A stretch of DNA of 64,000 nt from a virus: IMG/VR virus record IMGVR_UViG_3300032144_000385, positions 1-64,000 of that record. The stretch is one strand, 5' to 3'. The notes below the pieces were generated by a model. It did no database searches, had not been told where the DNA came from, and worked only from the letters and a program-made list of their open reading frames with translations. Within the stretch, counting starts at the first letter, position 1; the number at the start of each line of letters is the position of its first letter. A program made the translations under genes and the position numbers. This document shows positions 15,403 through 23,635 of this stretch, piece after piece.

Positions 15403-16715
15403 CGGCGGACCGTCTTCCAGCGCCGGCGCCAGAACGCGCGCGTCTCCTCGAGGCCCGAGGGGAGGCCCCGGGGCTGCTCGAGGTACCAGCCGTGCGCCAT
15501 GGCGGCGCCGCCGCTCACGGGGACGGGGGTGAGCTGCAGGGCCTTGCCGCAGGTCTCGAGGACCCCCCACCCGCGCGACCAGGCCGGGAACGGGCCGGGG
15601 ACGTAGTGGCGCGCCGCGGCGTCGATCACGCCGCCGGGGAGGCAGAGCCACTGGCGGTCGCGCAGCGCGAAGGTGGACCCGATGGCGAGCTGGTGGCGGT
15701 GGACGTGGCCGGAGACCCCGCTCTCGCCCCAGGAGTGGAGCTCCGCGTGCGCGGGGTGCGCGCCGGTGCGAGTGCCGTGGGTCACGAGGACCCGGTCCCA
15801 GAGGCGCAGCGCGGGGCGCTGGTCCTCGCCGGGGGCGAGGAACGAGCCGGAGGGCGCCAGCTCCACGTCGAGGTCCGCGAGGTCGAGCAGCTGGTCGATC
15901 CGCATGGACCGCAGGTTCGCGAGCGCGGGGGCCACCTGGGTCAGGTAGGACACCATGCGCGCCCAGAAGTGGTTGTCGGGGACGAGCACGAACCGCGCCC
16001 GGGGGCACCGCTCGCGCATCTCGACCATCATGGCCCGCTGGCAGTCGAGCTCCTCCTGCAGCGAGACCGTGAACCCGGGGACCTTGGGGTGCCGGCTGAT
16101 CTCGGAGCCGTCGACGTGGTCGCCGACCCACAGCACGGCGTCTGGCTGCGCGTGCTCGGCGAACTCGAGCAGCGAGAGCCAGGAGAAGGGGTCGCAGAGG
16201 AGCGAGTGCGTGTCGCCGATGGCGACCGCCAGGCGGGAGCCGGACGTCGCGCGCGTCAGCTCGGGGTGCTTGTCGGCGTGCGGCAGGAGCCAGCGGCGCC
16301 AGTAGCGCTCGGAGTGCTCCGCGATCGAGCGCTCCGTGCGCGCGGCGAGCAGGCGGCGGTCGCCCGGGGCCTGGCTGAGGCCGGCCATCTGCTTGACGTG
16401 CTCGAACCGGCCGTGCTCGAGCAGGAACTCGATCGGGTAGCGACCGTAGAGCTCGTAGCGGCGCCGCGAGACGGCGCGGAACTTGTGCCAGGGGTTGGTC
16501 GCGGCGTCCTCGGCCACGCGCACCACGTCCGCGAGGACGTCCTCGATCGAGGGGCGGGCCTTGCGCTTCCCGGCGGCCTCGCGCGCGCGGCGCGCCTCCT
16601 CGCGCGCCTTGCGGTCCTGCAGCTTCTGCAGCTCGCGCGGGTTCTCGATGACCTTCTCGGGGGCGGCGAGCAGGGTCTCGGCGAGCGGCGCCCTCTTACG
16701 TGACTTCCCAGCCAA
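15399..16715 (-). CDS. metallophosphoesterase
   Basis: 438 aa. Calcineurin-like signature in order: GDTHS (near 166), GDHVDG (near 199), a DNH variant of GNHE (near 247), THG (near 310) and SGHVHR (near 337). An Arg/Lys/Glu-rich helical N-terminus of about 110 residues precedes the domain. Such phage enzymes may act as nucleases or phosphatases; the substrate is not readable. It overlaps the upstream small gene by 20 bases and the protease gene by 4. Confidence 0.85.
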   Translation of the reverse strand: MAGKSRKRAPLAETLLAAPEKVIENPRELQKLQDRKAREEARRAREAAGKRKARPSIEDVLADVVRVAEDAATNPWHKFRAVSRRRYELYGRYPIEFLLEHGRFEHVKQMAGLSQAPGDRRLLAARTERSIAEHSERYWRRWLLPHADKHPELTRATSGSRLAVAIGDTHSLLCDPFSWLSLLEFAEHAQPDAVLWVGDHVDGSEISRHPKVPGFTVSLQEELDCQRAMMVEMRERCPRARFVLVPDNHFWARMVSYLTQVAPALANLRSMRIDQLLDLADLDVELAPSGSFLAPGEDQRPALRLWDRVLVTHGTRTGAHPAHAELHSWGESGVSGHVHRHQLAIGSTFALRDRQWLCLPGGVIDAAARHYVPGPFPAWSRGWGVLETCGKALQLTPVPVSGGAAMAHGWYLEQPRGLPSGLEETRAFWRRRWKTVRR

Positions 16716-16971
16716 GGCATTCCTTCATGTGACGGACCAGGGACTTGTAGTCGCGGACCTCGTAGCCGAGGCCCTTGCGGAGGATCCGGTGGAACGCCTC
16801 CCAGGAGGCGAGCGCCTTCCCGGCGCGCCGCGCGCGGTTGTAGGCCGCGCACTCGGCCTCGACGGCCGCGCGGTGCTGCGAGCGGCAGGTGGAGCACGGG
16901 CGCCCCGCGACGCGCTTGGCGGCGGGGGACCGCACGAAGGCGTCGGACAGCGGGGATTTTCTGGGTGCCAT
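16696..16971 (-). CDS. hypothetical protein with N-terminal Cys pair
   Basis: 91 aa. CSTCRSQHRAAVEAECAAYNRARRAGK, then SWEAFHRIL and YKSLVRHMKECLGW. One Cys pair plus two His could bind zinc. I do not recognise the family. It is the first gene after a strong promoter, with ATG eight bases below the -10 box and no ribosome binding site. Confidence 0.65.
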   Translation of the reverse strand: MAPRKSPLSDAFVRSPAAKRVAGRPCSTCRSQHRAAVEAECAAYNRARRAGKALASWEAFHRILRKGLGYEVRDYKSLVRHMKECLGWEVT

Positions 16972-16979
16972 TGTGGGAG

Positions 16980-17008
16980 AGAATATCCCCCCAGGCCGCC
17001 CCCGTCAA
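16980..17008 (-). promoter_or_regulatory. sigma-70-type promoter
   Basis: On the minus strand TTGACG (17003-17008), 17-base spacer, TATTCT (16980-16985). This is the best promoter match in the window. The start site should fall at or just before the ATG at 16971, giving a leaderless message for the 16971-to-15025 genes. The -35 overlaps the stop codon of the upstream gene. Confidence 0.6.
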
Positions 17009-17565
17009 GGGGTTCGACCGGGCCAGCTCTCGGTCTCGGCCACCGGCCACCAGGTCTCCGGCGGCAGGACGGCCGGGAGCGCCGGCGCCGGCAGCTCCTC
17101 GAGCTGCCCCAGGATGCGCGAGAAGAACGCGGCCGCGCAGTCGCGGTTCCGCGGGTCGTTCCACCACCGCGAGCGCCCGCTCGGGTGCGGGGCGATCCAC
17201 GCGCGGCAGGCGCCCCACCCGCCGCGGTCGTCCGGGACGACGGGGTAGGCGGAGGAGAAGTAGGGCGCCGGGTGCAGCGCGTCCAGGGCGGGGTGCATCC
17301 CCGCGAAGGCGCGCGCGACGCGCCGGCCGAGGAGCACGACCTCGCGGCCGGCCAGCACGGTCCGGAAGAGCTCGCGGGCGCGCTCGCGTGCCGCGGCGGC
17401 CGGCCACTCGTCGGCGGGCCCCATGGACCGCGCGAGGAGGTTCAGGGCGTCGAAGCCCCGGCCGCGGAGCAGCCGGTCGAGGCGCGCGCCGGAGCGGGTG
17501 CGGGGCCCGAGGGCGGCGGCCGCCAGGTCCGCGGCCGCCTCGCCGATCAGGAGCGGCCGGATCAC
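17005..17565 (-). CDS. uracil-DNA glycosylase superfamily-like protein
   Basis: 186 aa from GTG in a GTGA overlap. Early PLLIGEAA and TRSGARLDRLL, a central VVLLGRRVARAF, and IAPHPSGRSRWWNDP near the end follow the layout of UDG-like phage proteins (motif 1, inner strand, HPSG motif). The catalytic Asp/His of canonical UDGs cannot be assigned with certainty, so activity is open. Possible roles are uracil removal or another nucleic-acid processing step. Confidence 0.65.
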   Translation of the reverse strand: MIRPLLIGEAAADLAAAALGPRTRSGARLDRLLRGRGFDALNLLARSMGPADEWPAAAARERARELFRTVLAGREVVLLGRRVARAFAGMHPALDALHPAPYFSSAYPVVPDDRGGWGACRAWIAPHPSGRSRWWNDPRNRDCAAAFFSRILGQLEELPAPALPAVLPPETWWPVAETESWPGRTP

Positions 17566-17801
17566 GGCTCGCTCCAGGGGCGCAGGACGTTCCTGTCGGG
17601 CGGCCATACCCGCGAGCAGCAGAACACGCGCGAGAGGTCGAAGCCCGGCCAGCGGAGCTGGCAGGCGCCCTCGGCGAGGGCGACCGCGTCGTCCGGGTCC
17701 GCGGCGGCCACGAACACCTCGCGCAGGAACCCCGCCAGCGCGTTGCCGCGCGGCCGGATCAGGACCTTCACGCGCCAGGTCTGGAGGATGATCGGTCTCA
17801 C
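17562..17801 (-). CDS. small hypothetical protein (79 aa)
   Basis: GTG in a GTGA overlap. Begins with two strands (PIILQTWRVKVLIRP) and a helix (ALAGFLREVFVAAADPDDAVALAEGAC), the order of a small ferredoxin-like fold. Ends with CCSRVWPPDRN. Unknown function. Confidence 0.6.
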   Translation of the reverse strand: MRPIILQTWRVKVLIRPRGNALAGFLREVFVAAADPDDAVALAEGACQLRWPGFDLSRVFCCSRVWPPDRNVLRPWSEP

Positions 17802-18415
17802 CGGTGCCCCTCCCGCGAGATCGGGACGATCAGGCCGGTGGGCCCGCCGCCCTCGGCCGGCTCGACCAGCACGCCGACGGTGTCGGCGAGGCGCGCCCAG
17901 TCCCTGTGCGAGCTCCCCGCGGTCAGCGGGATCCGCAGCCGCAGGCCCTCGCGCCCGCAGCCCAGCGCCCGCGACAGGCGGTGCAGGGCCTCGGGGTCGA
18001 GGATCAGGTCCACGACCTGGAAGACCCCGTACTCGGCCTCCGCCTGCTCGAGCATCGCGTCCACGGGCGGCCGCTCGGCCCCCGCGGCGGCCTCGGGCGG
18101 CCGGAAGTGCATGGAGGGGCGCCGCTCGCCGGCGCACGCCACCTGCTCGCCGAACGAGAGCCGCAGGGTCCCGTGCCCGGTGGACCCGCGGGAGGCCTCG
18201 GCCCAGGCGCGCGTCGAGAGCGCCGCCCCGGGGATGATCTCCTCGCCGGGCTCCGCCTCGACCAGGCCCGGCCCGACGGGGACGCGCGCGGCCACGACCG
18301 CGTCGGTCGCCACCACGGCCCCGCCGCGGTCCGACACGCGGACGACGTCGAGGTGCATCTCGGGCGTGTCCTCGCCGGCGGCGAGGTGTAGTTCCAGGCG
18401 CTTCGGGATCCTCAC
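17798..18415 (-). CDS. possible beta-clamp-fold phage protein
   Basis: 205 aa, GTG in a GTGA overlap. The first domain has LDVVRVSDRGGAVVATDAVVAARVPV followed by GEEIIPGAAL, the strand pattern and ATD-x-x-x-A turn seen in clamp-like phage proteins. The C-terminal half (LHRLSRALG, LRLRIPLTAG, GLIVPI) also fits. It is shorter than the full clamp at 4054-5283 and may be a divergent two-domain clamp, but the evidence is weak. Confidence 0.4.
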   Translation of the reverse strand: MRIPKRLELHLAAGEDTPEMHLDVVRVSDRGGAVVATDAVVAARVPVGPGLVEAEPGEEIIPGAALSTRAWAEASRGSTGHGTLRLSFGEQVACAGERRPSMHFRPPEAAAGAERPPVDAMLEQAEAEYGVFQVVDLILDPEALHRLSRALGCGREGLRLRIPLTAGSSHRDWARLADTVGVLVEPAEGGGPTGLIVPISREGHR

Positions 18416-18738
18416 AGCGGTCCCTCCCACTTGCGGCCGTAGAGGATCTCGACCCGCTGCTGCAGCGCCGCCACGCGGCGGCGCCACGCGGCGCCCCGGC
18501 GGGGGCGCGACGCCTCCATGTCGCCGAGCTCGGCGATGATCGTGCGCGCGAGGGCCTCGGCTCGGCCGGGGTCCTCCGGCGTCGGCACCGCGCAGAGCGG
18601 GTGCCGGGTCGGCGCGCAGCGCAGGACGACGCAGTCCGCGGTCGTGACCACGCGGTCCCGCTTCCCGGTCTGGCGCGGCGCGCGCTCGTCCTCGAGCCGC
18701 GACAGCGACTCGACGATCCAGCTGCGGCCCCCGATCAC
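18412..18738 (-). CDS. hypothetical protein
   Basis: 108 aa, GTG in a GTGA overlap with the lipoprotein gene. Helical with Arg-rich centre (RPRRGAAWRRRVAALQQRVEIL), likely a short coiled coil. No family recognised. Confidence 0.55.
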   Translation of the reverse strand: MIGGRSWIVESLSRLEDERAPRQTGKRDRVVTTADCVVLRCAPTRHPLCAVPTPEDPGRAEALARTIIAELGDMEASRPRRGAAWRRRVAALQQRVEILYGRKWEGPL

Positions 18739-19292
18739 AGGCCCACCCCCACCGAGATCGCGAGAGCGCCGCGGTCGAGGTCCTGCTCCTCGGGGTTGTC
18801 CCCGAGGGCGCCCTCGACGCCGAACGTGTGCCGGTACTCAAGGCCGAGCCGGAGCTTCCCGAGCACGAGCTCGACCCCGGCGCAGGCGTAGAGGCCCGTC
18901 AGGAACTCGTCGGCCGAGCCGGCCGCGCCGTCCTCGAGGTGCACGTAGGTCCCGGCCACGCCGAGCCCGAGGTAGGGCTGGTAGGCCGGCGAGAAGGAGG
19001 TCGGGTAGAGGCGCGCGCCGAGGTCGAGCTCCGCCGCGCCGCCGTCGACGAGGTCGGAGTCCATCGACGTGAGGCGCACGGCCGCGTCGCCGACCCAGCC
19101 CTGGAGGGGCTCACCCGCCGGGATGTCGTTCTGGAACGTCACCCCCAGCGTCGCCTCCGGGCACGTCCCGATCTCCTCCGCCTCGTCCGCCGAGAACCGG
19201 GTAGCCCCGATGCCCGCGCGCCCAGCCAGGAACCCGGCCGAGCTGCACGAGCTCGCGGCCGCCGTCAGCGCCAGAACCGCCATGATCTTCAT
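18735..19292 (-). CDS. outer-membrane beta-barrel lipoprotein candidate
   Basis: 185 aa. N-terminus MKIMAVLALTAAASSC gives a lipoprotein-like signal with Cys16 as acylation site. The remainder alternates amphipathic strands and turns: LDLGARLYPTS, PYLGLGVAGTYVHL, LYACAGVELVLGKLRLGLEYRHTFGV, ending GALAISVGVGL, the pattern of small Gram-negative outer-membrane barrels. This is unusual inside a phage operon. A role in lysogenic conversion or superinfection exclusion is an inference. ATG overlaps the frame of the upstream gene. Confidence 0.6.
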   Translation of the reverse strand: MKIMAVLALTAAASSCSSAGFLAGRAGIGATRFSADEAEEIGTCPEATLGVTFQNDIPAGEPLQGWVGDAAVRLTSMDSDLVDGGAAELDLGARLYPTSFSPAYQPYLGLGVAGTYVHLEDGAAGSADEFLTGLYACAGVELVLGKLRLGLEYRHTFGVEGALGDNPEEQDLDRGALAISVGVGL

Positions 19293-19839
19293 TTCGCGTA
19301 GCCTTTCGTTTCGTACCGAGCTTGATCCCGACCCAGGCGTCCAGCGCCCGGGCCATCCGGAACTCCCCGAACGATACCGGGTATCGGTCCGCGGCGTCGG
19401 GGGACTTTCGGGATTTCTTCCGGAACGAAATCCCGAGCTTGCGGGACCGCTCGTACACCGCGAACACCGACCGGCCGAGCTCGGCGGCGAGCTTCGGCAT
19501 CGTGGTCTCCGCGGCGGCCTCCGCGAGGCGACGGTTCTCGGCCGGGCTCCAGCGGATCCCCACCCGCGTCGGCTCCGGCGCGGGGACCCCGGCCCGGCGC
19601 ACGGCCCAGCGCTCGAGCTCGAGCTCGGTGACGCCCAGGGCCTCGGCGAGCAGGGGGGCAGGGACGCGCCCGTACCAGGCGCGCGCGTAGTGCTTGTCGA
19701 TCCCGCGGTCCTCGGCGCGGTCGACCACGCACCAGTCCTGGGGGTGCGCGTCGGCGCAGGCGGGGCAGCGCTCGAGGCCGCAGCCGGCGCACACGAGCCC
19801 GCGGGGCGCCGACCAGGGCGCCCCCCGCCCGCGGATCAT
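19111..19839 (-). CDS. zinc-finger / SANT-Myb-like DNA-binding protein
   Basis: Up to 242 aa from ATG in an ATGA overlap. Zinc-finger-like CAGCGLERCPAC near the N-terminus; then RWSPAENRRLAEAAAETTMPKLAAELGRSVFAVYERSRKLGI, a clear Myb/SANT-like helix-turn-helix. The open frame runs 180 bases into the lipoprotein gene, giving a Gly-rich tail that is unlikely to be functional. A shift of frame near 19320 would end the protein at TGA overlapping the next ATG, as at other junctions. Likely a transcription regulator. Confidence 0.65.
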   Translation of the reverse strand: MIRGRGAPWSAPRGLVCAGCGLERCPACADAHPQDWCVVDRAEDRGIDKHYARAWYGRVPAPLLAEALGVTELELERWAVRRAGVPAPEPTRVGIRWSPAENRRLAEAAAETTMPKLAAELGRSVFAVYERSRKLGISFRKKSRKSPDAADRYPVSFGEFRMARALDAWVGIKLGTKRKATRNEDHGGSGADGGRELVQLGRVPGWARGHRGYPVLGGRGGGDRDVPGGDAGGDVPERHPGG

Positions 19840-20315
19840 CCGCCGGCAGGTGGGGCAGGCTCGCTGCGGAGGACCGAGTCGAAGGGCGCGCCGGTATCCC
19901 TGGACCATCGAACGAACACCTTTCCCGGGACGTTACCCGAGCCTCCCGCCGCGGTGACCGGGCCGACCCGGAGCAGCCGGACCTCGGCGTGCTCGAGCAC
20001 CGATCCCGGCTCCTCGGCCGCGTGGGCCTGGCAGAGTCGCACCGCCGACTCGGCGGCGTCGCGCGGCGTCGCGGCCGAGAACACCTCCGTCCAGCGGGAG
20101 ACGTCCGCCGGCCCGTGGCGGATCCCGTAGCTGACCTCGAAGACGTGCGACCGGGTCCAGCCGAGGCGCCGGAGGAACGCCGGCACGTCCGGCTCCTCGT
20201 CGAGCCTGCACGCGCCGAGGAACACCGCCACGAGGTCGCTCCCGGGCGCCGGGTGCGCGTCCCCGAGCCGGGGGAGCCGCACGACGTCGCCGGGCCTGCG
20301 CATCTTCCGCCTCAC
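19836..20315 (-). CDS. hypothetical protein
   Basis: 159 aa, GTG in a GTGA overlap with the primase-helicase. Contains DLVAVFLGACRLD, HVFEVSYGIRHGPADVSRWTEVFSA and KVFVRWSRDTGAPFDSVL. A mixed alpha/beta protein without a recognised family. Its position suggests a replication accessory role. Confidence 0.6.
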   Translation of the reverse strand: MRRKMRRPGDVVRLPRLGDAHPAPGSDLVAVFLGACRLDEEPDVPAFLRRLGWTRSHVFEVSYGIRHGPADVSRWTEVFSAATPRDAAESAVRLCQAHAAEEPGSVLEHAEVRLLRVGPVTAAGGSGNVPGKVFVRWSRDTGAPFDSVLRSEPAPPAGG

Positions 20316-22708
20316 GAGAACGCCTCCTCCCTGGGCCGGTCCTGCAGGAGCTGGCCCTCCGTCCACGAGAACTCGCCGCCCATGTACTCGGCCCACCGGC
20401 GGCGGGACTCCTCGAGCGTCGGCAGGACGAGGATGCGCGGCCGGTCGACGATCCGGGTCTCCCCGTCCTCGACCACGACGTGCGCCGGGCGGGCGAGCTG
20501 CTGGCGCTCGGCGCCGAGGCGCTCGAGCATGCGCCAGAGGCGCCCGACCCCGATGCGGTGCCCGCGGCCCCAGCTGCCGGCGTGCGACGTGAAGTCGTGC
20601 AGGACCTCGGTCCAGGCGATCCACTGCGGCCACGCCTCGCCCTCGCGGAACTGGCCGGCGCGGAGCTTCTCGAGCCACCACTCCTGCTCCAGCGGCAGGC
20701 TGTGCTCCTTCTGCTCCTGCTCGGCCGCGGTGTGCGGCACGTCGCGGGGCTCGAAGCGCGAGAGGTCGCGCGTCATGAGGAGGTGGAGGAGCGCCTCCCT
20801 CCCGCCCGCGGCGAGCTGCTCGCCGATCGCGCGGAAGTGGGGCTTGTCCTGGCGGTTCCCGTTGCCGACCTCGAGCACGAGGTAGCGGCGCTCGTGCGGG
20901 CCGGCGGGGACCACCCAGTCCTCGTTGGCCGCCATGATGATATGCAGGCAGTTCGCGGCGGTCTCGGCGGCGCGGAACTTCGCGCGCGCGACGCGGCGGC
21001 TCTCGGTGATCAGGCCCTTCAACACGGCCTCGTTCCGCTTGTCTCCGGCGAAGAACGCCTCGTCGGCGTAGAGGACCACGGTGTCGAGCAGGTGCTCGTT
21101 GAAGTCGCCGAACACGTCGCTCGGGCTCGTGATCGGGAAGAAGTGCCGCCCGAACAGCTCGCCGAAGTTGGTCGCGAAGACGCCCTTGCCGGCGCCGCGC
21201 GCGCCGCGCAGCACGATCGCGACGTGCGCCTGGTCCCCGGGGCGCTGCACCGCGCGCGCCATCCAGGAGAGCAGGTACTCGTAGTGCTCCTCGTTCCCCG
21301 CGCAGATGTTGCGCCGGACGTGGTCGAGGTAGAGCGAGCAGTCGCCGGGGACCGCCTCGCACGCGAAGCCGCGCCAGAGGTTGTACGCGCCCGGCACCGC
21401 GCGCCCGGGCGCGAAGAGCATGCGGTCGTACTGGCGGCGCTGCGGGTGGGCGAGCCACCAGCGGCCGAGGTCGCGCGTCCGCGGGTCGTCGCCCTCCTCG
21501 CCGGGGACCTCGACCGTGCGGTTGGAGTACCGGTTGATCATGTCCTCGAAGGTCTGCAGCGAGAACACGTCCCGGCCGAGGACCGGGTCGAGGGACTCGG
21601 AGATCACGCGGCACTTGCCGCCGACGTCGGCCACGACGGCGTGGCGCGAGTTCAGGTCGGCGAGCAGCGGGTCGTCCTCCTGCTCGTGGGCGCGCTGGAT
21701 CTGCTGCAGGGCGTAGCGCTCGGCGCGGCTGCCCTTGTCGAGGACGGACTCGCTGATCCCGAAGTCGGGGTCGGTGATCACCGAGTACACGACGTCGTCG
21801 GACACCCCGCTCCGGAGCAGGGAGCACACGACCCAGAACAGAGGCTCGGAGCGGCTCTTCCACCGCCGCGGGTGGTCGGGGTCGTGGCCGCGGTTGATCA
21901 CGACCTTCACCCCGCCCGGCACGGTCTCGGGCAGCTCGTCGAGCGAGAGCAGGCGCTGGACGTTCGCCGTCTCGACCCGCCGCGGCGCCGGGGCCGGGAA
22001 GGTGGCGTCGCCCTCGCCCTGCCGGGGGGCGGCGGGCGTGAACGCGGACAGCGGGTGCGAGAGGTCCCAGTCGGCGGCGGCGACGCGCGCCACCGCGGGC
22101 GCGCGCCCGGCCGCGCGCTTCTTCGCGTCCGGCCAGTTGACCGTGCCCGGGAGGCGCATGAGCCGGTCGACGTTGTGGCAGTTGTCGCCGCCGAGGACCA
22201 CCTCGAGCTGGATGTTCCAGCGCGCGGCCTCCTCGTAGGCCTCGGGCCGGCCGCCGACGTCCACGGGCTCGGCGAGGCGCCAGAGCATCTGGTAGCCGCC
22301 GCCGGAGTCGACGAGGACCGTAGGCCGCGGGAGGAAGGCCGGCCACCGGTCCCCGACCAGGGCCTCGATCCGCGCGCGCTCCTCGGCGAGGGGCTTCCGC
22401 TTGTCGGGGTCCACGTCGACGTGGAGCCACTCGAGGGCCGCCACGTCCTCGCGCGAGGGCTTCCGCGCCACCGGGCGCAGGAGCGGGTTCACGGTCCAGT
22501 AGAGGTTGCGCCCCGCGGCGTTCTCGCGCTCGATCCACGCGCGCGCCTCGTTCCCCTCGCGGGTCGCGAAGCTGCGCACCCGGATCTTGTCGGGGTCGCC
22601 GGTCGGGAGGTCGGGGTCGATGCGCGCCAGCGCCCAGAACCCCTCGGGGCGGACGCGGCGCAGGAAGTCGACCGCGGCCTGGGGGTCAGGGGTCGTCGGG
22701 GAAGTCAC
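20312..22708 (-). CDS. primase-helicase (AEP-type primase plus DUF5906-like helicase)
   Basis: 798 aa. N-terminal half is an archaeo-eukaryotic-type primase: LHVDVDPDK (near 100, metal ligands), VDSGGGYQMLWRL (near 135), then DRLMRLPGTVNWP. C-terminal half is an SF3/DUF5906-like ATPase with Walker A RGARGAGKG (near 504), a Walker B-like LYADEAFF (near 548) and MAANEDWVVPA as sensor 1. It unwinds and primes phage DNA. GTG start overlapping the nuclease-like gene by 23 bases. It matches the order usual for siphovirus replication modules, next to PolA. Confidence 0.9.
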   Translation of the reverse strand: MTSPTTPDPQAAVDFLRRVRPEGFWALARIDPDLPTGDPDKIRVRSFATREGNEARAWIERENAAGRNLYWTVNPLLRPVARKPSREDVAALEWLHVDVDPDKRKPLAEERARIEALVGDRWPAFLPRPTVLVDSGGGYQMLWRLAEPVDVGGRPEAYEEAARWNIQLEVVLGGDNCHNVDRLMRLPGTVNWPDAKKRAAGRAPAVARVAAADWDLSHPLSAFTPAAPRQGEGDATFPAPAPRRVETANVQRLLSLDELPETVPGGVKVVINRGHDPDHPRRWKSRSEPLFWVVCSLLRSGVSDDVVYSVITDPDFGISESVLDKGSRAERYALQQIQRAHEQEDDPLLADLNSRHAVVADVGGKCRVISESLDPVLGRDVFSLQTFEDMINRYSNRTVEVPGEEGDDPRTRDLGRWWLAHPQRRQYDRMLFAPGRAVPGAYNLWRGFACEAVPGDCSLYLDHVRRNICAGNEEHYEYLLSWMARAVQRPGDQAHVAIVLRGARGAGKGVFATNFGELFGRHFFPITSPSDVFGDFNEHLLDTVVLYADEAFFAGDKRNEAVLKGLITESRRVARAKFRAAETAANCLHIIMAANEDWVVPAGPHERRYLVLEVGNGNRQDKPHFRAIGEQLAAGGREALLHLLMTRDLSRFEPRDVPHTAAEQEQKEHSLPLEQEWWLEKLRAGQFREGEAWPQWIAWTEVLHDFTSHAGSWGRGHRIGVGRLWRMLERLGAERQQLARPAHVVVEDGETRIVDRPRILVLPTLEESRRRWAEYMGGEFSWTEGQLLQDRPREEAFS

Positions 22709-23129
22709 GGGATCGGGAGGAGAGGAGGCGGGGGAGCTCTCGACGCATCTCGGCGCGGTCGGCCCACCGGGCCACCGCGGCGGCGCGGAGCTCGGGGACG
22801 GGGACGCGGCCCAGGATTCTAGCAGCCACGCCGCCCTCCAGGAGGAGGACCTCCTTCTCCTGGACGGACTCGATCAGCACGTAAGTCTCGCCACCGACCC
22901 GACTTCGGCGCAGGTGGCGGACCTTCTGCTCGGGGGTCCAGTGCTCCACGCGGACGGGGGTGTTCCGGTTGGCCGGCCAGCGCGTGAGGGACTTCAGCTC
23001 GAGCCAGCCCTCGGCGTAGTTCACGTCCGGGGTGCCAGGCAGGGCGGGGTTCTCGACGGCGATGGCGTCGAGGGCCGCGAGGCACGCGACGACGACCCGC
23101 CGGAGGCTGCTACGCTCCCGAGCGGGCAC
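22686..23129 (-). CDS. PD-(D/E)XK nuclease-like protein
   Basis: 147 aa, GTG start. The core DVNYAEGWLELKSLTRWPANRNTPVRVEHWTPEQKVRHLRRSR follows the D...ELK...Q pattern of small phage PD-(D/E)XK nucleases, with Asp, Glu-Leu-Lys and a Gln-containing helix. Probably handles branched or foreign DNA during replication. Confidence 0.65.
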   Translation of the reverse strand: MPARERSSLRRVVVACLAALDAIAVENPALPGTPDVNYAEGWLELKSLTRWPANRNTPVRVEHWTPEQKVRHLRRSRVGGETYVLIESVQEKEVLLLEGGVAARILGRVPVPELRAAAVARWADRAEMRRELPRLLSSRSRDFPDDP

Positions 23130-23292
23130 GGCACGCCTCTAGGAACGCGCGGATGTCGGCCGCGAGGCCCGTCTCAGACTCGGGGGGTACGCAGGACGCG
23201 ACGGCGAACTCCGCGTCCAGCATGCGCTGCAGCTGCTCCGCGTGGCGCGCGCACTGCTCGATCGCGCGGCCCTCGAGCTCGACGGGGCTCAC
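23110..23292 (-). CDS. small hypothetical protein (60 aa)
   Basis: GTG in a GTGA overlap. Helical, two Cys (EQCARHAEQ, FLEACRARS). No family recognised; part of a run of short coupled genes between PolA and the nuclease. Confidence 0.55.
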   Translation of the reverse strand: MSPVELEGRAIEQCARHAEQLQRMLDAEFAVASCVPPESETGLAADIRAFLEACRARSGA

Positions 23293-23450
23293 GACAGCTT
23301 GAACGCCACGCTGGCGCGCAGGGGGCCGACGGCGAGGTCGAGGTGCAGGCTGCCGCCCCGGCGCGCGACATACACGCCGACGAGGAAGCAGCCCGGGTCG
23401 AGCCCGAGGCTCGCCGAGCCGCCGGGCGTGTGGAAGGTGCGGGTGATCAC
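23289..23450 (-). CDS. small hypothetical protein (53 aa)
   Basis: GTG in a GTGA overlap. Beta-rich: LGLDPGCFLVGVYVARRGGSLHLDLAVGPLRASVAFKL. No family recognised. Confidence 0.5.
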   Translation of the reverse strand: MITRTFHTPGGSASLGLDPGCFLVGVYVARRGGSLHLDLAVGPLRASVAFKLS

Positions 23451-23635
23451 GGGGAGGGGGTCTCCGAGAAGATGCCGTCGCTCACGATGCGGTCGACGAC
23501 GTCGCAGATGGACAGGATGTGGGTCTTGCAGAGGCCGACGATCCTCGGCCCGGTGGTCGTGTAGAACACGACGTCGAGGGCCGGCGGCGCGCCGCACCTG
23601 ACGCAGGGTGTCGGGAGCAGGAGTACGGGGATCAC
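23447..23635 (-). CDS. small Cys-containing protein (62 aa)
   Basis: GTG overlapping the PolA stop. A Cys pair (CVRCG) near the N-terminus and a third Cys in GLCKTHI form a possible small zinc finger. Function unknown. Confidence 0.55.
   Translation of the reverse strand: MIPVLLLPTPCVRCGAPPALDVVFYTTTGPRIVGLCKTHILSICDVVDRIVSDGIFSETPSP

Noticed and set aside
14220-16703. 827-aa plus-strand frame
   Set aside because: Antisense to the metallophosphoesterase, protease and 257-aa genes; a typical high-GC shadow frame.
19836-22538. 900-aa minus-strand frame
   Set aside because: Only the final 159 residues are a real gene; the rest is an out-of-frame reading of the primase-helicase.
20480-22822. 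780-aa plus-strand frame
   Set aside because: Antisense of the primase-helicase; no start signal or domain.
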